DNA of 35,053 bases from Ignavibacteriaceae bacterium (GTDB lineage Bacteria; Bacteroidota; Ignavibacteria; Ignavibacteriales; Ignavibacteriaceae), in the NCBI GenBank assembly GCA_013042995.1, contig JABDPB010000036.1, positions 1 through 35,053 on the forward strand, read 5' to 3'. Position numbers and translations under genes: made by a program. Under the pieces are notes generated by a model that searched no databases, was not told the DNA's origin, and saw nothing but the letters and a program-made list of their open reading frames with translations. The number at the start of each line of letters is the position of its first letter. The first letter of the stretch is position 1. This document shows, piece by piece, positions 25,511-33,788 of this stretch.

Positions 25511-26791
25511 ATGAATTTACTTGCGATTTCTATAAATCACAGAACCGCACCGGTTGAATTAAGGGAAGCTCTTTTTCTTAAGAAAGATGAAGCACGTTCT
25601 TTTATTAAGCTGGCTAAAGAAAACTTATTAAAAGAAGGATTAATTTTATCCACCTGCAATCGTACAGAAATTTTTGGCGTTCCTGCCACTAGTGATCTTA
25701 AACATCAAAAAATTCAAGAGTTGCTGTTAAACTTTAAGCCGGCACAAAATGTTAACGAGGATCATTTTCAAAAATATTTTTCTCGGGATGCAGTTAAACA
25801 TCTCTTTAGTGTTGCCACAGGTATAGATTCTCTGTTAGTTGGCGATAACCAAGTGTTTAAGCAGGTTAAGGATTCATTCCAGATTGCAGAGGAGACAAAT
25901 TTTGCTGGTTATTTTATGCATCGCATTTTTGATTCGGCAATTCGGGCAGGTAAAAGAGCAATTTCAGAAACTAAAATAAGCGATGGCGCAGTTACCGTTA
26001 GTTATGCTGCTGTTCAATTAACAGAAAAAATCTTTTCAAAACTAAATAAAAAATCTGCGCTAATTATTGGTACTGGAGAAACTGGGGAAATTGCAGCAAA
26101 ACATCTAGCGGGAAAAGGTATCGGAAGCCTGGCTGTAACAAACCGAACGCACGAAAAAGCTGAAAAACTAGCCGAAGAATTAAATGCTAAAGTTATTCCT
26201 TTCTTAGAATTTAAAGAATCAATTTTTAATTTCGATATAATTATCAGCGCAACATCTTCCCATGAAATTTTAATCAGCAAAGATGATGTAAAACAAGCGG
26301 TTAAAAAAAGAAGTAATGAGCCATTTATTTTGATGGACATCGCCATTCCGAGAGATATTGATCCTGAATCAAAAAAACTTGATCATGTTTTTTATCATGA
26401 TATGGATTCGCTAAATGTGATTGTCCAACAAAATCTCACCAAAAGAAAAGCGGAAATTCCTAAAGTTGAAAAAATAATTGAAGAAGAGCTGAATAACTTT
26501 TGGGAATGGTACAATTCTCTTCAAGCTGCACCTGCAATTAAAGATTTAAGAGAACTGTTTGAAGAAATACGCAGTGAAGAGGTTGATAAGAATAAAAATA
26601 AATTCAGCTCAGATGACCAGGAAAAGTTGGATATTATTACTAAAAGAATAATTAACAAAATTCTTCATCATCCAACAATTGAACTGCGAAAAAACGATAA
26701 TGCTTCAGGCTTGGGTGATGCATCCTCAAAAATTGGAATAATAAGAGACTTATTTGGGTTAAGCTCAAAACAAAAACCGGACAAAAAATAA
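25511..26791 (+). CDS. hemA: Glutamyl-tRNA reductase
   Basis: HemA reduces glutamyl-tRNA to glutamate-1-semialdehyde with NADPH, the first step of the C5 tetrapyrrole pathway. The 426 residues show the catalytic cysteine C49 in LILSTCNRTEIFG, H97 in HLFSVATGIDSL, and an NADPH-binding Rossmann motif (ALIIGTGETGEIAAKHL, 183-199). The C-terminal dimerisation helix runs from about 325. The usual GEDQILGQVK segment reads GDNQVFKQVK (111-120), a mild deviation. Length is normal. It sits 6 bp after the HemX-like gene and 3 bp before hemC, so it is tightly in the operon. HemL and HemB, needed for the next steps, are not in the window. Confidence 0.97.
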   Translation: MNLLAISINHRTAPVELREALFLKKDEARSFIKLAKENLLKEGLILSTCNRTEIFGVPATSDLKHQKIQELLLNFKPAQNVNEDHFQKYFSRDAVKHLFSVATGIDSLLVGDNQVFKQVKDSFQIAEETNFAGYFMHRIFDSAIRAGKRAISETKISDGAVTVSYAAVQLTEKIFSKLNKKSALIIGTGETGEIAAKHLAGKGIGSLAVTNRTHEKAEKLAEELNAKVIPFLEFKESIFNFDIIISATSSHEILISKDDVKQAVKKRSNEPFILMDIAIPRDIDPESKKLDHVFYHDMDSLNVIVQQNLTKRKAEIPKVEKIIEEELNNFWEWYNSLQAAPAIKDLRELFEEIRSEEVDKNKNKFSSDDQEKLDIITKRIINKILHHPTIELRKNDNASGLGDASSKIGIIRDLFGLSSKQKPDKK

Positions 26792-26794
26792 ATT

Positions 26795-27745
26795 ATGGCA
26801 TCAATGCAAAAAATCATTATCGGCTCAAGAGGAAGCGAGCTTGCCCTGTGGCAATCAAGGTTTGTAAAAAAAGAGATTGAAAAGAAGAAGAAAAATGTTT
26901 CGGTTGAAATAAAAATCATCAAAACAAAGGGTGATAAAATTTTAGATGTTGCGCTTTCTAAAATTGGTGACAAAAGCTTGTTTACCAAGGAATTAGAAAT
27001 TGCACTTTTAAATAAAAAAATTGATCTCGCTGTTCACAGTCTTAAAGATTTGCAAACAGATATCCCAAAAGGCTTAAAGCTGGCTGCAGTTACTAAAAGG
27101 CACAACGTGCAGGATGTTTTAATTGCCAGGAATAAGGGAACAACCATCTTTAATCTGCCCGAAGGCGCAACTGTGGGCACTGGTTCGCTCAGAAGAAAGT
27201 GCCAGCTTCTTCACTTAAGACCTGACATAAAAACCCAAGAGCTTCGCGGTAACGTTCCTTCCAGAATAAATAAATTTCTTAACTCAAATTGGGATGCCAT
27301 TATACTCGCACGTGCAGGTGTTGAAAGATTAAAATTAAATCTTCACATTTCATCAACAATCGGAGTAAATGTAATGCTACCTGCAGTTGGGCAGGGGGCG
27401 CTTGGTATTGAAACAAGAACAGATAATAAAGAGGTAATTGAAATTGTTCGATCAATTCATCACAAACCCACTAATTTTGCAGTTTTAGCTGAGCGTGCAC
27501 TGCTTAAAACTTTAGAAGGCGGATGTCAGGTTCCGATTGGTGCATTTGCTGAAGTAAGAAAAAACGGTTTGTACTTAGATGCAATGGTTGGTTCGCTGGA
27601 TGGTAGTTTAACTTTTAGAAAAAGAGCCCGCGGCAGCAAAGCAAACGCGGAAAAATTAGGAAAAACACTAGCAAAAGATTTATTGAGATCTGGAGCAAGA
27701 TCAATTTTAAAAGACATTTATCAATCCACAAGAAGTAAAAAATAG
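26795..27745 (+). CDS. hemC: Porphobilinogen deaminase (hydroxymethylbilane synthase)
   Basis: HemC joins four porphobilinogens into hydroxymethylbilane. The 316 residues start with IIIGSRGSELALWQ (7-20). The catalytic Asp is D85 in VHSLKDLQTDIP, the substrate-binding arginine region is TGSLRRKCQL (129-138), and dipyrromethane-cofactor C244 lies in LEGGCQVPIGAF. All key motifs are intact and length is normal. The ATG at 26795 follows the hemA stop by 3 bp. Its product is the substrate of the HemD domain encoded two genes downstream. The lipoprotein gene 10 bp after it interrupts the usual hemC-hemD adjacency. Confidence 0.97.
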   Translation: MASMQKIIIGSRGSELALWQSRFVKKEIEKKKKNVSVEIKIIKTKGDKILDVALSKIGDKSLFTKELEIALLNKKIDLAVHSLKDLQTDIPKGLKLAAVTKRHNVQDVLIARNKGTTIFNLPEGATVGTGSLRRKCQLLHLRPDIKTQELRGNVPSRINKFLNSNWDAIILARAGVERLKLNLHISSTIGVNVMLPAVGQGALGIETRTDNKEVIEIVRSIHHKPTNFAVLAERALLKTLEGGCQVPIGAFAEVRKNGLYLDAMVGSLDGSLTFRKRARGSKANAEKLGKTLAKDLLRSGARSILKDIYQSTRSKK

Positions 27746-27755
27746 AGAGGGCGAT

Positions 27756-28376
27756 ATGAAAATCAAAAAAAATATTGCAACTTCAATTTTTATGTTGTTA
27801 ATTGTAATCTTATTTGTTTCATCAGTTTTAACTTCTTGTAAGTGTTTAAGTTGCAGCCAAGAAGAAGCGAAAGTCCCAATTGAAGTTCTTGAAAAAGCAG
27901 ATTCGTTTATTGTTTCTTCGACAGGTAAGGATTTTTTCGATAAATATATTACAGCAGATTTCTTCAAAACAAAACATACACCGCCCTACTATGAACTGGC
28001 TTACAAACTTTTTATGCCCGATAAACCATACGTAAGTGCCACAATAAAATTCACGGTTGATTCGGTTGGTAATGTAATGAAGAACCGCGACATAGTTGGA
28101 ATTCCCAGGTGCCGTTACTTTCCCGAAGAATGCAATTTTAAAATTGATGAACAAACCGCGAGACTTATTGCGAGCGAAAAAGGTTTAAAGGAAGGAATTA
28201 AGGAATGGGATGCCGGATTTTTATGGGACTTTAAACGTGAAAGATATGTTTGGAATATTTTATCAACTTTAAACGAGTTTGGAGGTGAAGATAATTATAA
28301 AGCTACAGGACAAGAAATGATAATTGACCCCACCAGTGGTGAGGTACTTGCACTTAACGATTGGAGAGTTAATTAA
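27756..28376 (+). CDS. PepSY-like lipoprotein of unknown function in the haem operon
   Basis: I do not recognise the family. The 206 residues start with a lysine-rich n-region, a hydrophobic helix (10-26) and a lipobox LTSC with C28 as the predicted lipid-bearing cysteine. Two more cysteines follow at once (C30 and C33, CKCLSC). The C-terminal 80 residues resemble a PepSY domain: DEQTARLIASEKGL, YVWNIL and then MIIDPTSGEVLAL. PepSY domains are periplasmic and often inhibitory or chaperone-like. A Cys-rich middle (RCRYFPEECNF) might form a disulfide. AGAGAGGG precedes the ATG. The gene is 10 bp after hemC and 11 bp before the TetR-HemD gene, so it is co-transcribed with haem synthesis. A role in metal or tetrapyrrole sensing is speculation. 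Confidence 0.75.
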   Translation: MKIKKNIATSIFMLLIVILFVSSVLTSCKCLSCSQEEAKVPIEVLEKADSFIVSSTGKDFFDKYITADFFKTKHTPPYYELAYKLFMPDKPYVSATIKFTVDSVGNVMKNRDIVGIPRCRYFPEECNFKIDEQTARLIASEKGLKEGIKEWDAGFLWDFKRERYVWNILSTLNEFGGEDNYKATGQEMIIDPTSGEVLALNDWRVN

Positions 28377-28387
28377 TCTCTGAAAAT

Positions 28388-29794
28388 ATGCTAAAGGAAA
28401 AACGCGAAATAAAGAGAGAAAGAAAAAGAGAAATAATTCTCGAAGCTGCGGCTGAACTCTTTTCAAACAATAACTACCATGAAGTCATGATGGATGATGT
28501 TGCAAAATCAATTTCCGTAGCAAAAGGAACCGTTTACAACTACTTTGCTTCTAAGGAAGAGCTTTATTTTACAATAATGAAAACACGAATGGAGAGTTTG
28601 CTAACTCTTCTGAAACAAAAAATAGAAACAGAAAAAAGCAGCATTGATTCGCTTCGTGCTTTTGTTGTACATCTTTACATGTTCATGATGAAGCACCGTA
28701 AGTTTTTTCTTATTTATCAGCGTGAGTCTTTAAATAAGCAAAACACTTTTTGCGAAGATTTACTTTCGCTTGAAAAACAGATAAAGCTTATGATAATAAA
28801 AATTGTTTCGGGTGGTGAAGAAGAAGGTGTTTTCAGAAAAGTAGATGAAGAGTTTATAATCAGTCTTATTTTAGGCAGCGTTTACGGTGCTGTTCAGAGA
28901 GGAATAAACAGCAGCTTTTCAAAGGATGTTGTAATAAAGGAAAAAGAAGTTCTTTTTGATTTTGTGCTGCACGCTCTTTACTCTGGATTTAGCAATATCA
29001 GAGAGCTTCCGTTAAAAGGAAAAACAATTGTAATTACTCGCACAATTGAGCAGTCGCGAGAGTCTGCATCTGCGTTAACAAATTTAGGCGCAAATGTTAT
29101 AATTATTCCAACATTAGAAATTGTCCCACCGGCAGATTGGAACAAGTTTGACTCTGCTTTATCGCATCCGGAAAAAATCGATTTTATAATATTTACATCT
29201 GTTCACTCGGTGGAAATGTTTTCAAAAAGATGTCGTGAAATAGGTGCTTCGCTAAATTATAACCGCACAAAAGTAGTGGCCGTTGGAAGCAAGACTTCTT
29301 CACAATGCCATAAAAATAACATTTATGTAAGTATCGTCCCTGAAAAATTTAGTGCGGAAGGGGTGATTGAAGCTCTTTCAAAATATTATTTAAAAAATAA
29401 AGTTGTTTTCATTCCTCGGTCTGCAATTGGAAGAGAAGAGTTGCCAAAAGGTTTAAAAGATTTAGGCGCCGTTATAAAATCGGTTCCGGTTTACAATGTT
29501 TCAATTCCTACAAGAGAAAATCTACAGCACAGTTTGGACATTTTAAATTCTACCAATGTTGATTTGTTTATTTTCACAAGTCCTTCTACGTTTGAAAATT
29601 TTCTGCAGATTGCTGATATAAAAAATCCATATCAGTATTTTTCAAAGTTTGATGTTGCTGCAATTGGACCTACGACCAAAGATGCGATAGAGGCAAAAAA
29701 AGTTAAAGTTAAAATTCTTCCCAAAGAATACACAATTAACGGTTTAATAAATAAAATTGTAGAACATTATAGTAACAACAAGGAGTTAGTTTGA
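28388..29794 (+). CDS. hemD: TetR-family regulator fused to uroporphyrinogen-III synthase
   Basis: One uninterrupted frame of 468 residues joins two proteins. Residues 10-60 are a TetR/AcrR helix-turn-helix (ILEAAAELFSNNNYHEVMMD, then SVAKGTVYNYFASKEELY). Residues 65-203 look like the helical ligand/dimer domain. After a short linker, residues 208-465 are HemD: KGKTIVITRTIEQSRESASAL, then FIIFTSVHSVEMF, VVAVGSKTS, VVFIPRSAIGREELPKGL, LFIFTSPSTFENF and VAAIGPTTKDAIE. HemD closes hydroxymethylbilane to uroporphyrinogen III, the step between hemC and hemE, its operon partners. No ATG or ribosome site lies at the junction, so the domains must be made as one chain. It may act as a repressor tuned by pathway flux; this is inference. 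The stop overlaps the hemE start by 4 bp. Confidence 0.92.
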   Translation: MLKEKREIKRERKREIILEAAAELFSNNNYHEVMMDDVAKSISVAKGTVYNYFASKEELYFTIMKTRMESLLTLLKQKIETEKSSIDSLRAFVVHLYMFMMKHRKFFLIYQRESLNKQNTFCEDLLSLEKQIKLMIIKIVSGGEEEGVFRKVDEEFIISLILGSVYGAVQRGINSSFSKDVVIKEKEVLFDFVLHALYSGFSNIRELPLKGKTIVITRTIEQSRESASALTNLGANVIIIPTLEIVPPADWNKFDSALSHPEKIDFIIFTSVHSVEMFSKRCREIGASLNYNRTKVVAVGSKTSSQCHKNNIYVSIVPEKFSAEGVIEALSKYYLKNKVVFIPRSAIGREELPKGLKDLGAVIKSVPVYNVSIPTRENLQHSLDILNSTNVDLFIFTSPSTFENFLQIADIKNPYQYFSKFDVAAIGPTTKDAIEAKKVKVKILPKEYTINGLINKIVEHYSNNKELV

Positions 29795-30843
29795 AGTTAC
29801 AGAATGATTTGATAATTAAAGCATGTAAACGATTACCAACAGAGCGCACACCAATCTGGATTATGCGGCAGGCTGGAAGATATTTACCCGAATACAGGGC
29901 TATACGAAGAAAGCATGATTTTCTAACAATGTGCAAAACGCCCGAACTTTCTGCTGAAGTCACTATTCAGCCGGTAGATATAGTTGGAGTTGATGCTGCA
30001 ATTATTTTTTCAGATATACTTGTTATTCCTGAAGCAATGGGAATGGAATTAAAAATTTCCGAGGGCAGAGGCCCGGTATTTTCGCATCCAGTTCAATCAG
30101 AAGATGATGTAAAAAAATTAAAAACTCCGGATCCAGAAAAAGACTTAAAGTATGTTATGGATGCAATTTCATTAACTAAAAATGAATTAAATGGAAGGGT
30201 TCCGGTAATAGGCTTTGCGGGTGCACCTTGGACAATTTTAACTTACATGGTTGAAGGACATGGCTCGAAGTACTTTTCAAAAGTAAAAAAACTTATTTAT
30301 GAAAACCCTGAACTTGCACATGAGCTTTTAGAAAAAATTGCTGACGCTACAGCTGACTATCTGTCTGCGCAAATAGAAGCGGGTGCAAATCTTGTGCAGG
30401 TTTTTGATACCTGGGCTGGATTGTTATCTCCACGTGATTACCGTGTTTTTGCATTGCGTTACGTTCAGCAGCTTATATCAAAAATAAAAAGAAGAGGTGC
30501 GCCGGTAATTTATTTTCCCAAGGGTGTTCACTATCTGTTTCACGAACTTAAAGAGTGCGGAGCAGATGCAATTAGTGTTGATTGGACAATTGAGCTTACA
30601 AAAGTTAGAAGAAAAATTGGTGATAAAGTTGCAGTACAGGGAAATTTAGATCCAACGGTGCTTTATGCTGATCCCTCATTTATAAAAAGAGAAGCAAGAA
30701 AAGTTTTGGAATCTTACGGTAAGGGTGATGGACATATATTTAATCTCGGGCATGGTATTTTACCAGATATTGATCCTGAGAATGTTAAAGAGTTGGTTAG
30801 TTACGTAAAAGAAGAAAGCGTAAAGTTCCACAGTAAAAAATGA
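29791..30843 (+). CDS. hemE: Uroporphyrinogen decarboxylase
   Basis: HemE decarboxylates the four acetates of uroporphyrinogen III to give coproporphyrinogen III. The 350 residues have the N-terminal signature PIWIMRQAGRYLPEYR (21-36) with substrate-binding R26 and R30, catalytic D75 in IIFSDILVIP, and NLGHGILPDIDPENV near the C-terminus. Length is normal. The start is TTG, overlapping the fusion gene's stop as TTGA; AAGGAG lies 6 nt upstream and no ATG is near, so this start is well supported and suggests translational coupling to HemD. The operon gap to hemN is larger, 109 bp, and holds a repeat element. Confidence 0.96.
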   Translation: MKLQNDLIIKACKRLPTERTPIWIMRQAGRYLPEYRAIRRKHDFLTMCKTPELSAEVTIQPVDIVGVDAAIIFSDILVIPEAMGMELKISEGRGPVFSHPVQSEDDVKKLKTPDPEKDLKYVMDAISLTKNELNGRVPVIGFAGAPWTILTYMVEGHGSKYFSKVKKLIYENPELAHELLEKIADATADYLSAQIEAGANLVQVFDTWAGLLSPRDYRVFALRYVQQLISKIKRRGAPVIYFPKGVHYLFHELKECGADAISVDWTIELTKVRRKIGDKVAVQGNLDPTVLYADPSFIKREARKVLESYGKGDGHIFNLGHGILPDIDPENVKELVSYVKEESVKFHSKK

Positions 30844-30860
30844 ATAATAAATATCATATT

Positions 30861-30935
30861 GTCGCTCTGAACAAAGCGAAGAGTCTTCTTTAAAGGATAT
30901 GATTCATCTCCCGTTGAAGGGCATCAGAATGATTA
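30861..30935. repeat. Degenerate palindromic intergenic repeat
   Basis: The left part (30861-30885, GTCGCTCTGAACAAAGCGAA and five more bases) matches about 20 of 25 positions of a palindromic repeat I know from Bacteroidota and other genomes, beginning GTCATTCTGAGCGAAGCGAA. The right end is the inverse, TCAGAATGAT. The middle is diverged. It may be a decayed mobile or REP-like element and could fold in the mRNA between hemE and hemN. Confidence 0.6.
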
Positions 30936-30952
30936 AAAATAGGTAGAAGCAA

Positions 30953-32329
30953 ATGTTTGAAGTAGATTTAAAAAAAATTAAAAAATACGATCAGCCGGGA
31001 CCGCGTTACACAAGCTATCCCACAGCACCGCAGTTTAATGAACAGTTTACTCACGCAGATTACGTTGATGAAATAGTAAAAACAAACTACGGAAAAAATC
31101 TTTCGGATCTTTCGCTTTACTTTCATATTCCGTACTGCGACACACTTTGTTTTTTTTGCGGATGTAATATGCTCATTACTCGCAACAGGGATAGAATTAA
31201 CGAATACATAAATTATGTTCAGAAAGAAATTGATTTACTGCGAACGTATTTACAACCAGATAGAAAGATTGCACAACATCATTGGGGCGGTGGAACTCCA
31301 ACTCATTTGAAGCCGGATGAAATCAATAGACTTGCTTCGTACATTAATCAATCATTTGAGTTTGCTGAGAATCCAGAAAATAGCTGCGAAATTGATCCGC
31401 GTGAATTAACTAAAGAACATCTCGAAGCACTTCGCAGCAATGGATTTAACCGCATTAGCATGGGTGTGCAGGATTTTAATGAACAAGTGCAAAAAGCAGT
31501 AAACAGAATTCAGCCTGAAGATTTAACTCGCAAAGTTGTTAACTGGGTGCGGGATTTAAATTTTCAAAGTATCAATCTAGATTTGATTTACGGACTTCCA
31601 TTCCAGAAAATTGAAACATTTGCCGACACAGTTGAAAAAATAATTGATATTTCTCCTGATAGAATTGCGTTATTTAACTACGCACATGTTCCCTGGATGA
31701 AAAAACATATGGCGCTAATTCATGAAGAAGATTTACCAAGACCCGAAGAGAAACTAGAAATATTAAAAATGAGTATCGAGAAACTTACGGGTGCAGGTTA
31801 CGAGTTTATCGGGATGGATCACTTTGCTAAACCGGATGATGAACTTACCATTGCAATGAAAGAGAAAAAACTTTACAGGAACTTCCAGGGTTACAGCACA
31901 AATGCAGGGGCGGATCTTTATGCACTTGGTATAACCTCAATAAGCCAGTTAAGAAATATTTACGCACAAAACTTTAAAACAGAAAAAGAATATTATATCG
32001 CTCTCGACAATGAAACTATTCCAACTGCAAAAGGCTACAGGCTAAATGATGACGACCATTTGAGACGAGAAGTGATTATGAAAATTATGTGCGACTTTGA
32101 ATTGAATTACAAATCAATTGAAGAAAAGTACAATATTAATTTTAAAGATTACTTTAAATGGGGATTGAACAATTTAAAAGAATTTGAAGCAGATGATTTA
32201 ATTGTAATGAATGATGATGGATTTAAAGTAAAAGATATGGGCAGGCTCCTCATCCGCAACATTGCTATAAACTTTGATGGATACATTGAAAGAAAAGAAG
32301 ATAAAGCAAAGTATTCTAGGACTGTTTAG
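30953..32329 (+). CDS. hemN: Oxygen-independent coproporphyrinogen-III dehydrogenase
   Basis: HemN is a radical SAM enzyme that oxidatively decarboxylates coproporphyrinogen III to protoporphyrinogen IX without oxygen. The 458 residues carry GPRYTSYPTAPQF (16-28) and the cluster motif YFHIPYCDTLCFFCGCN, with C62, C66 and C69 binding the 4Fe-4S cluster and C71 next to them as in true HemN. QHHWGGGTPTHL and ISMGVQDFNEQVQ follow. Length is that of HemN rather than the shorter HemW. It points to haem synthesis under low oxygen. GTAGAAG precedes the ATG. The last haem gene in the run; protoporphyrinogen oxidase and ferrochelatase are not in the window. Confidence 0.96.
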   Translation: MFEVDLKKIKKYDQPGPRYTSYPTAPQFNEQFTHADYVDEIVKTNYGKNLSDLSLYFHIPYCDTLCFFCGCNMLITRNRDRINEYINYVQKEIDLLRTYLQPDRKIAQHHWGGGTPTHLKPDEINRLASYINQSFEFAENPENSCEIDPRELTKEHLEALRSNGFNRISMGVQDFNEQVQKAVNRIQPEDLTRKVVNWVRDLNFQSINLDLIYGLPFQKIETFADTVEKIIDISPDRIALFNYAHVPWMKKHMALIHEEDLPRPEEKLEILKMSIEKLTGAGYEFIGMDHFAKPDDELTIAMKEKKLYRNFQGYSTNAGADLYALGITSISQLRNIYAQNFKTEKEYYIALDNETIPTAKGYRLNDDDHLRREVIMKIMCDFELNYKSIEEKYNINFKDYFKWGLNNLKEFEADDLIVMNDDGFKVKDMGRLLIRNIAINFDGYIERKEDKAKYSRTV

Positions 32330-32499
32330 ATTATATTGTTTTTTTTGCATAGCATTCTTTTCGCTTATTAGTTCCTATTTGTCCAATGTTTTTATCTGGT
32401 TGCAGAATTAACTGTTCTAATATTATTCTGTTCTGGCTTACATTTATCATACTAGTATTTAATATTTTGCGGTAGTAAATACTTGAATCACCTTTATAA

Positions 32500-32529
32500 T
32501 TTTTGTTTTCTGAAAATTATCTATTTTTG
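32500..32529 (+). promoter_or_regulatory. Possible promoter of the methyltransferase gene
   Basis: TATTTTTG (32522-32529) matches TAnnTTTG, but the upstream box is TTT (32500-32502) after a 19-nt spacer instead of TTG. It shares AAATTATCTATT (32514-32525) with the haem operon promoter, although here the 12-mer overlaps the -7 box. Confidence 0.4.
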
Positions 32530-32561
32530 TATTTTAAATCGAAACAAACCAAAACATACTT

Positions 32562-33722
32562 ATGACTAAAACGATCTCTGACCTTATTGAAGTAAAAAAC
32601 CCAAGAGTAGCTGGGAGATATAAAACGAAAAAAGTTGCTATTGGTAATTTTATAGAAGACTACATTGATGAAAAAGTTGATATAAAAGTCAGTTTTATGG
32701 AATTGCTGAAATATAAGAACGACATTTTCACCTTTAATTTTGCCGCACCGCATTATTATTTCTTCATTTCAAGGATGATTCCCGAAGTGATTATTCATTC
32801 CCAAAAGCAGGATAAAAGAATCATCAAAAGTCATTATGATGATAAGAATGATTTATTTAGTTGGTTTTTAGGACCGAAGATGATTTATACGAGCTGTTAC
32901 TTTAAAAGTTTGGATGAGTCGCTGGAAGAGGCACAGGAGAATAAGCTGAATCTGATCGCTCAAAAAATGCAGCTTAAAGAAGGAGAAGATTTATTAGACA
33001 TTGGTTGTGGTTGGGGAACCCTTGTAGCTCACCTGGCTAAACATTACAGAGTTAATACAACCGGTGTAACAATTGCTCAGGCAGGTGCAGAATGGGCAAA
33101 ACGACAAATCAAGGAATATGGTGTTGAAGATCGTGCAAAAATTTGGACAATGGATTATAGAGATATACCTACTGATAAAAAGTATAATAAAATTACCTGT
33201 CTTGAAATGGCAGAACATGTTGGCATTAAGTATTTCAAAAAATTTATGAAACAATGTTATGATTTGTTAGAAGATGATGGACTTTTTTACATCCAAATTG
33301 CCGGGTTACGCGAACGCAGCAGTTTGCTTCAGAAACATAACCGGGAGGACCTCATATGGGGTTTATTTATGAACAAATATATCTTTTCAGGTGCCGACGC
33401 AAGTATGCCTCTAAACTGGGATTTACAGCGAATTGAAAAGGTTGGTTTTGAAGTCCACTCAGTTGAAAATATCGGAAACCACTATTCAATTACTATTAAT
33501 AGGTGGTATGACAACTGGCTTTCAAATAAAGAAAGAGTACTTGAAAAATATGGGGAACGTATCTTTAGAATTTATGAAATTTTTCTCGCCTGGTCGGTAA
33601 TTATCGGTAGACATGGAGGCTCAACTGCATATCAAATTGTATGTCATAAAAACACGGATAAATTCGACAGGACAACTTTTATTGGGGCCACAAACTTAGG
33701 GGAACATGATGAGTTTAAATAA
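32562..33722 (+). CDS. Cyclopropane-synthase-family methyltransferase, sphingolipid C9-methyltransferase-like
   Basis: A SAM-dependent methyltransferase of 386 residues. The SAM motif LLDIGCGWGT (144-153) and the preceding YTSCYFKSLDESLEEAQENK (109-128) are those of the CFA-synthase family, which methylates or cyclopropanates lipid double bonds. Several stretches match what I remember of fungal sphingolipid C9-methyltransferases rather than E. coli Cfa: HYDDKNDLFSWFLGPKMIYT (91-110), CLEMAEHVG, EDLIWGLFMNKYIFSGADAS (262-281), then RWYDNWLSNKERVLEKYGER and FLAWSVI. Unlike the fungal enzymes it has no clear N-terminal membrane pair. The substrate may be a sphingolipid or an unsaturated acyl chain. 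It converges with a fatty acid desaturase gene, a plausible source of the double bond. There is no clear ribosome site before the ATG. Confidence 0.88.
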   Translation: MTKTISDLIEVKNPRVAGRYKTKKVAIGNFIEDYIDEKVDIKVSFMELLKYKNDIFTFNFAAPHYYFFISRMIPEVIIHSQKQDKRIIKSHYDDKNDLFSWFLGPKMIYTSCYFKSLDESLEEAQENKLNLIAQKMQLKEGEDLLDIGCGWGTLVAHLAKHYRVNTTGVTIAQAGAEWAKRQIKEYGVEDRAKIWTMDYRDIPTDKKYNKITCLEMAEHVGIKYFKKFMKQCYDLLEDDGLFYIQIAGLRERSSLLQKHNREDLIWGLFMNKYIFSGADASMPLNWDLQRIEKVGFEVHSVENIGNHYSITINRWYDNWLSNKERVLEKYGERIFRIYEIFLAWSVIIGRHGGSTAYQIVCHKNTDKFDRTTFIGATNLGEHDEFK

Positions 33723-33788
33723 ACAACTGAGCTAGGGCATGATTAGTTTTACTTTAAATTTCTTTTCCTTTAATTTTTTCTTAAAGTA

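Noticed and set aside
28388-29794. Possibility that TetR and HemD are two genes joined by a sequencing frameshift
   Set aside because: The frame is continuous, and no stop, ATG or ribosome site is seen near the junction (about 28990-29030) in that frame.
33751-33787. ACTTTAA/TTAAAGT inverted repeat as a bidirectional terminator between the methyltransferase and desaturase genes
   Set aside because: The stem is only 7 bp, all but two pairs A-T, with a 23-nt loop and no clear U-run; likely chance in AT-rich DNA.
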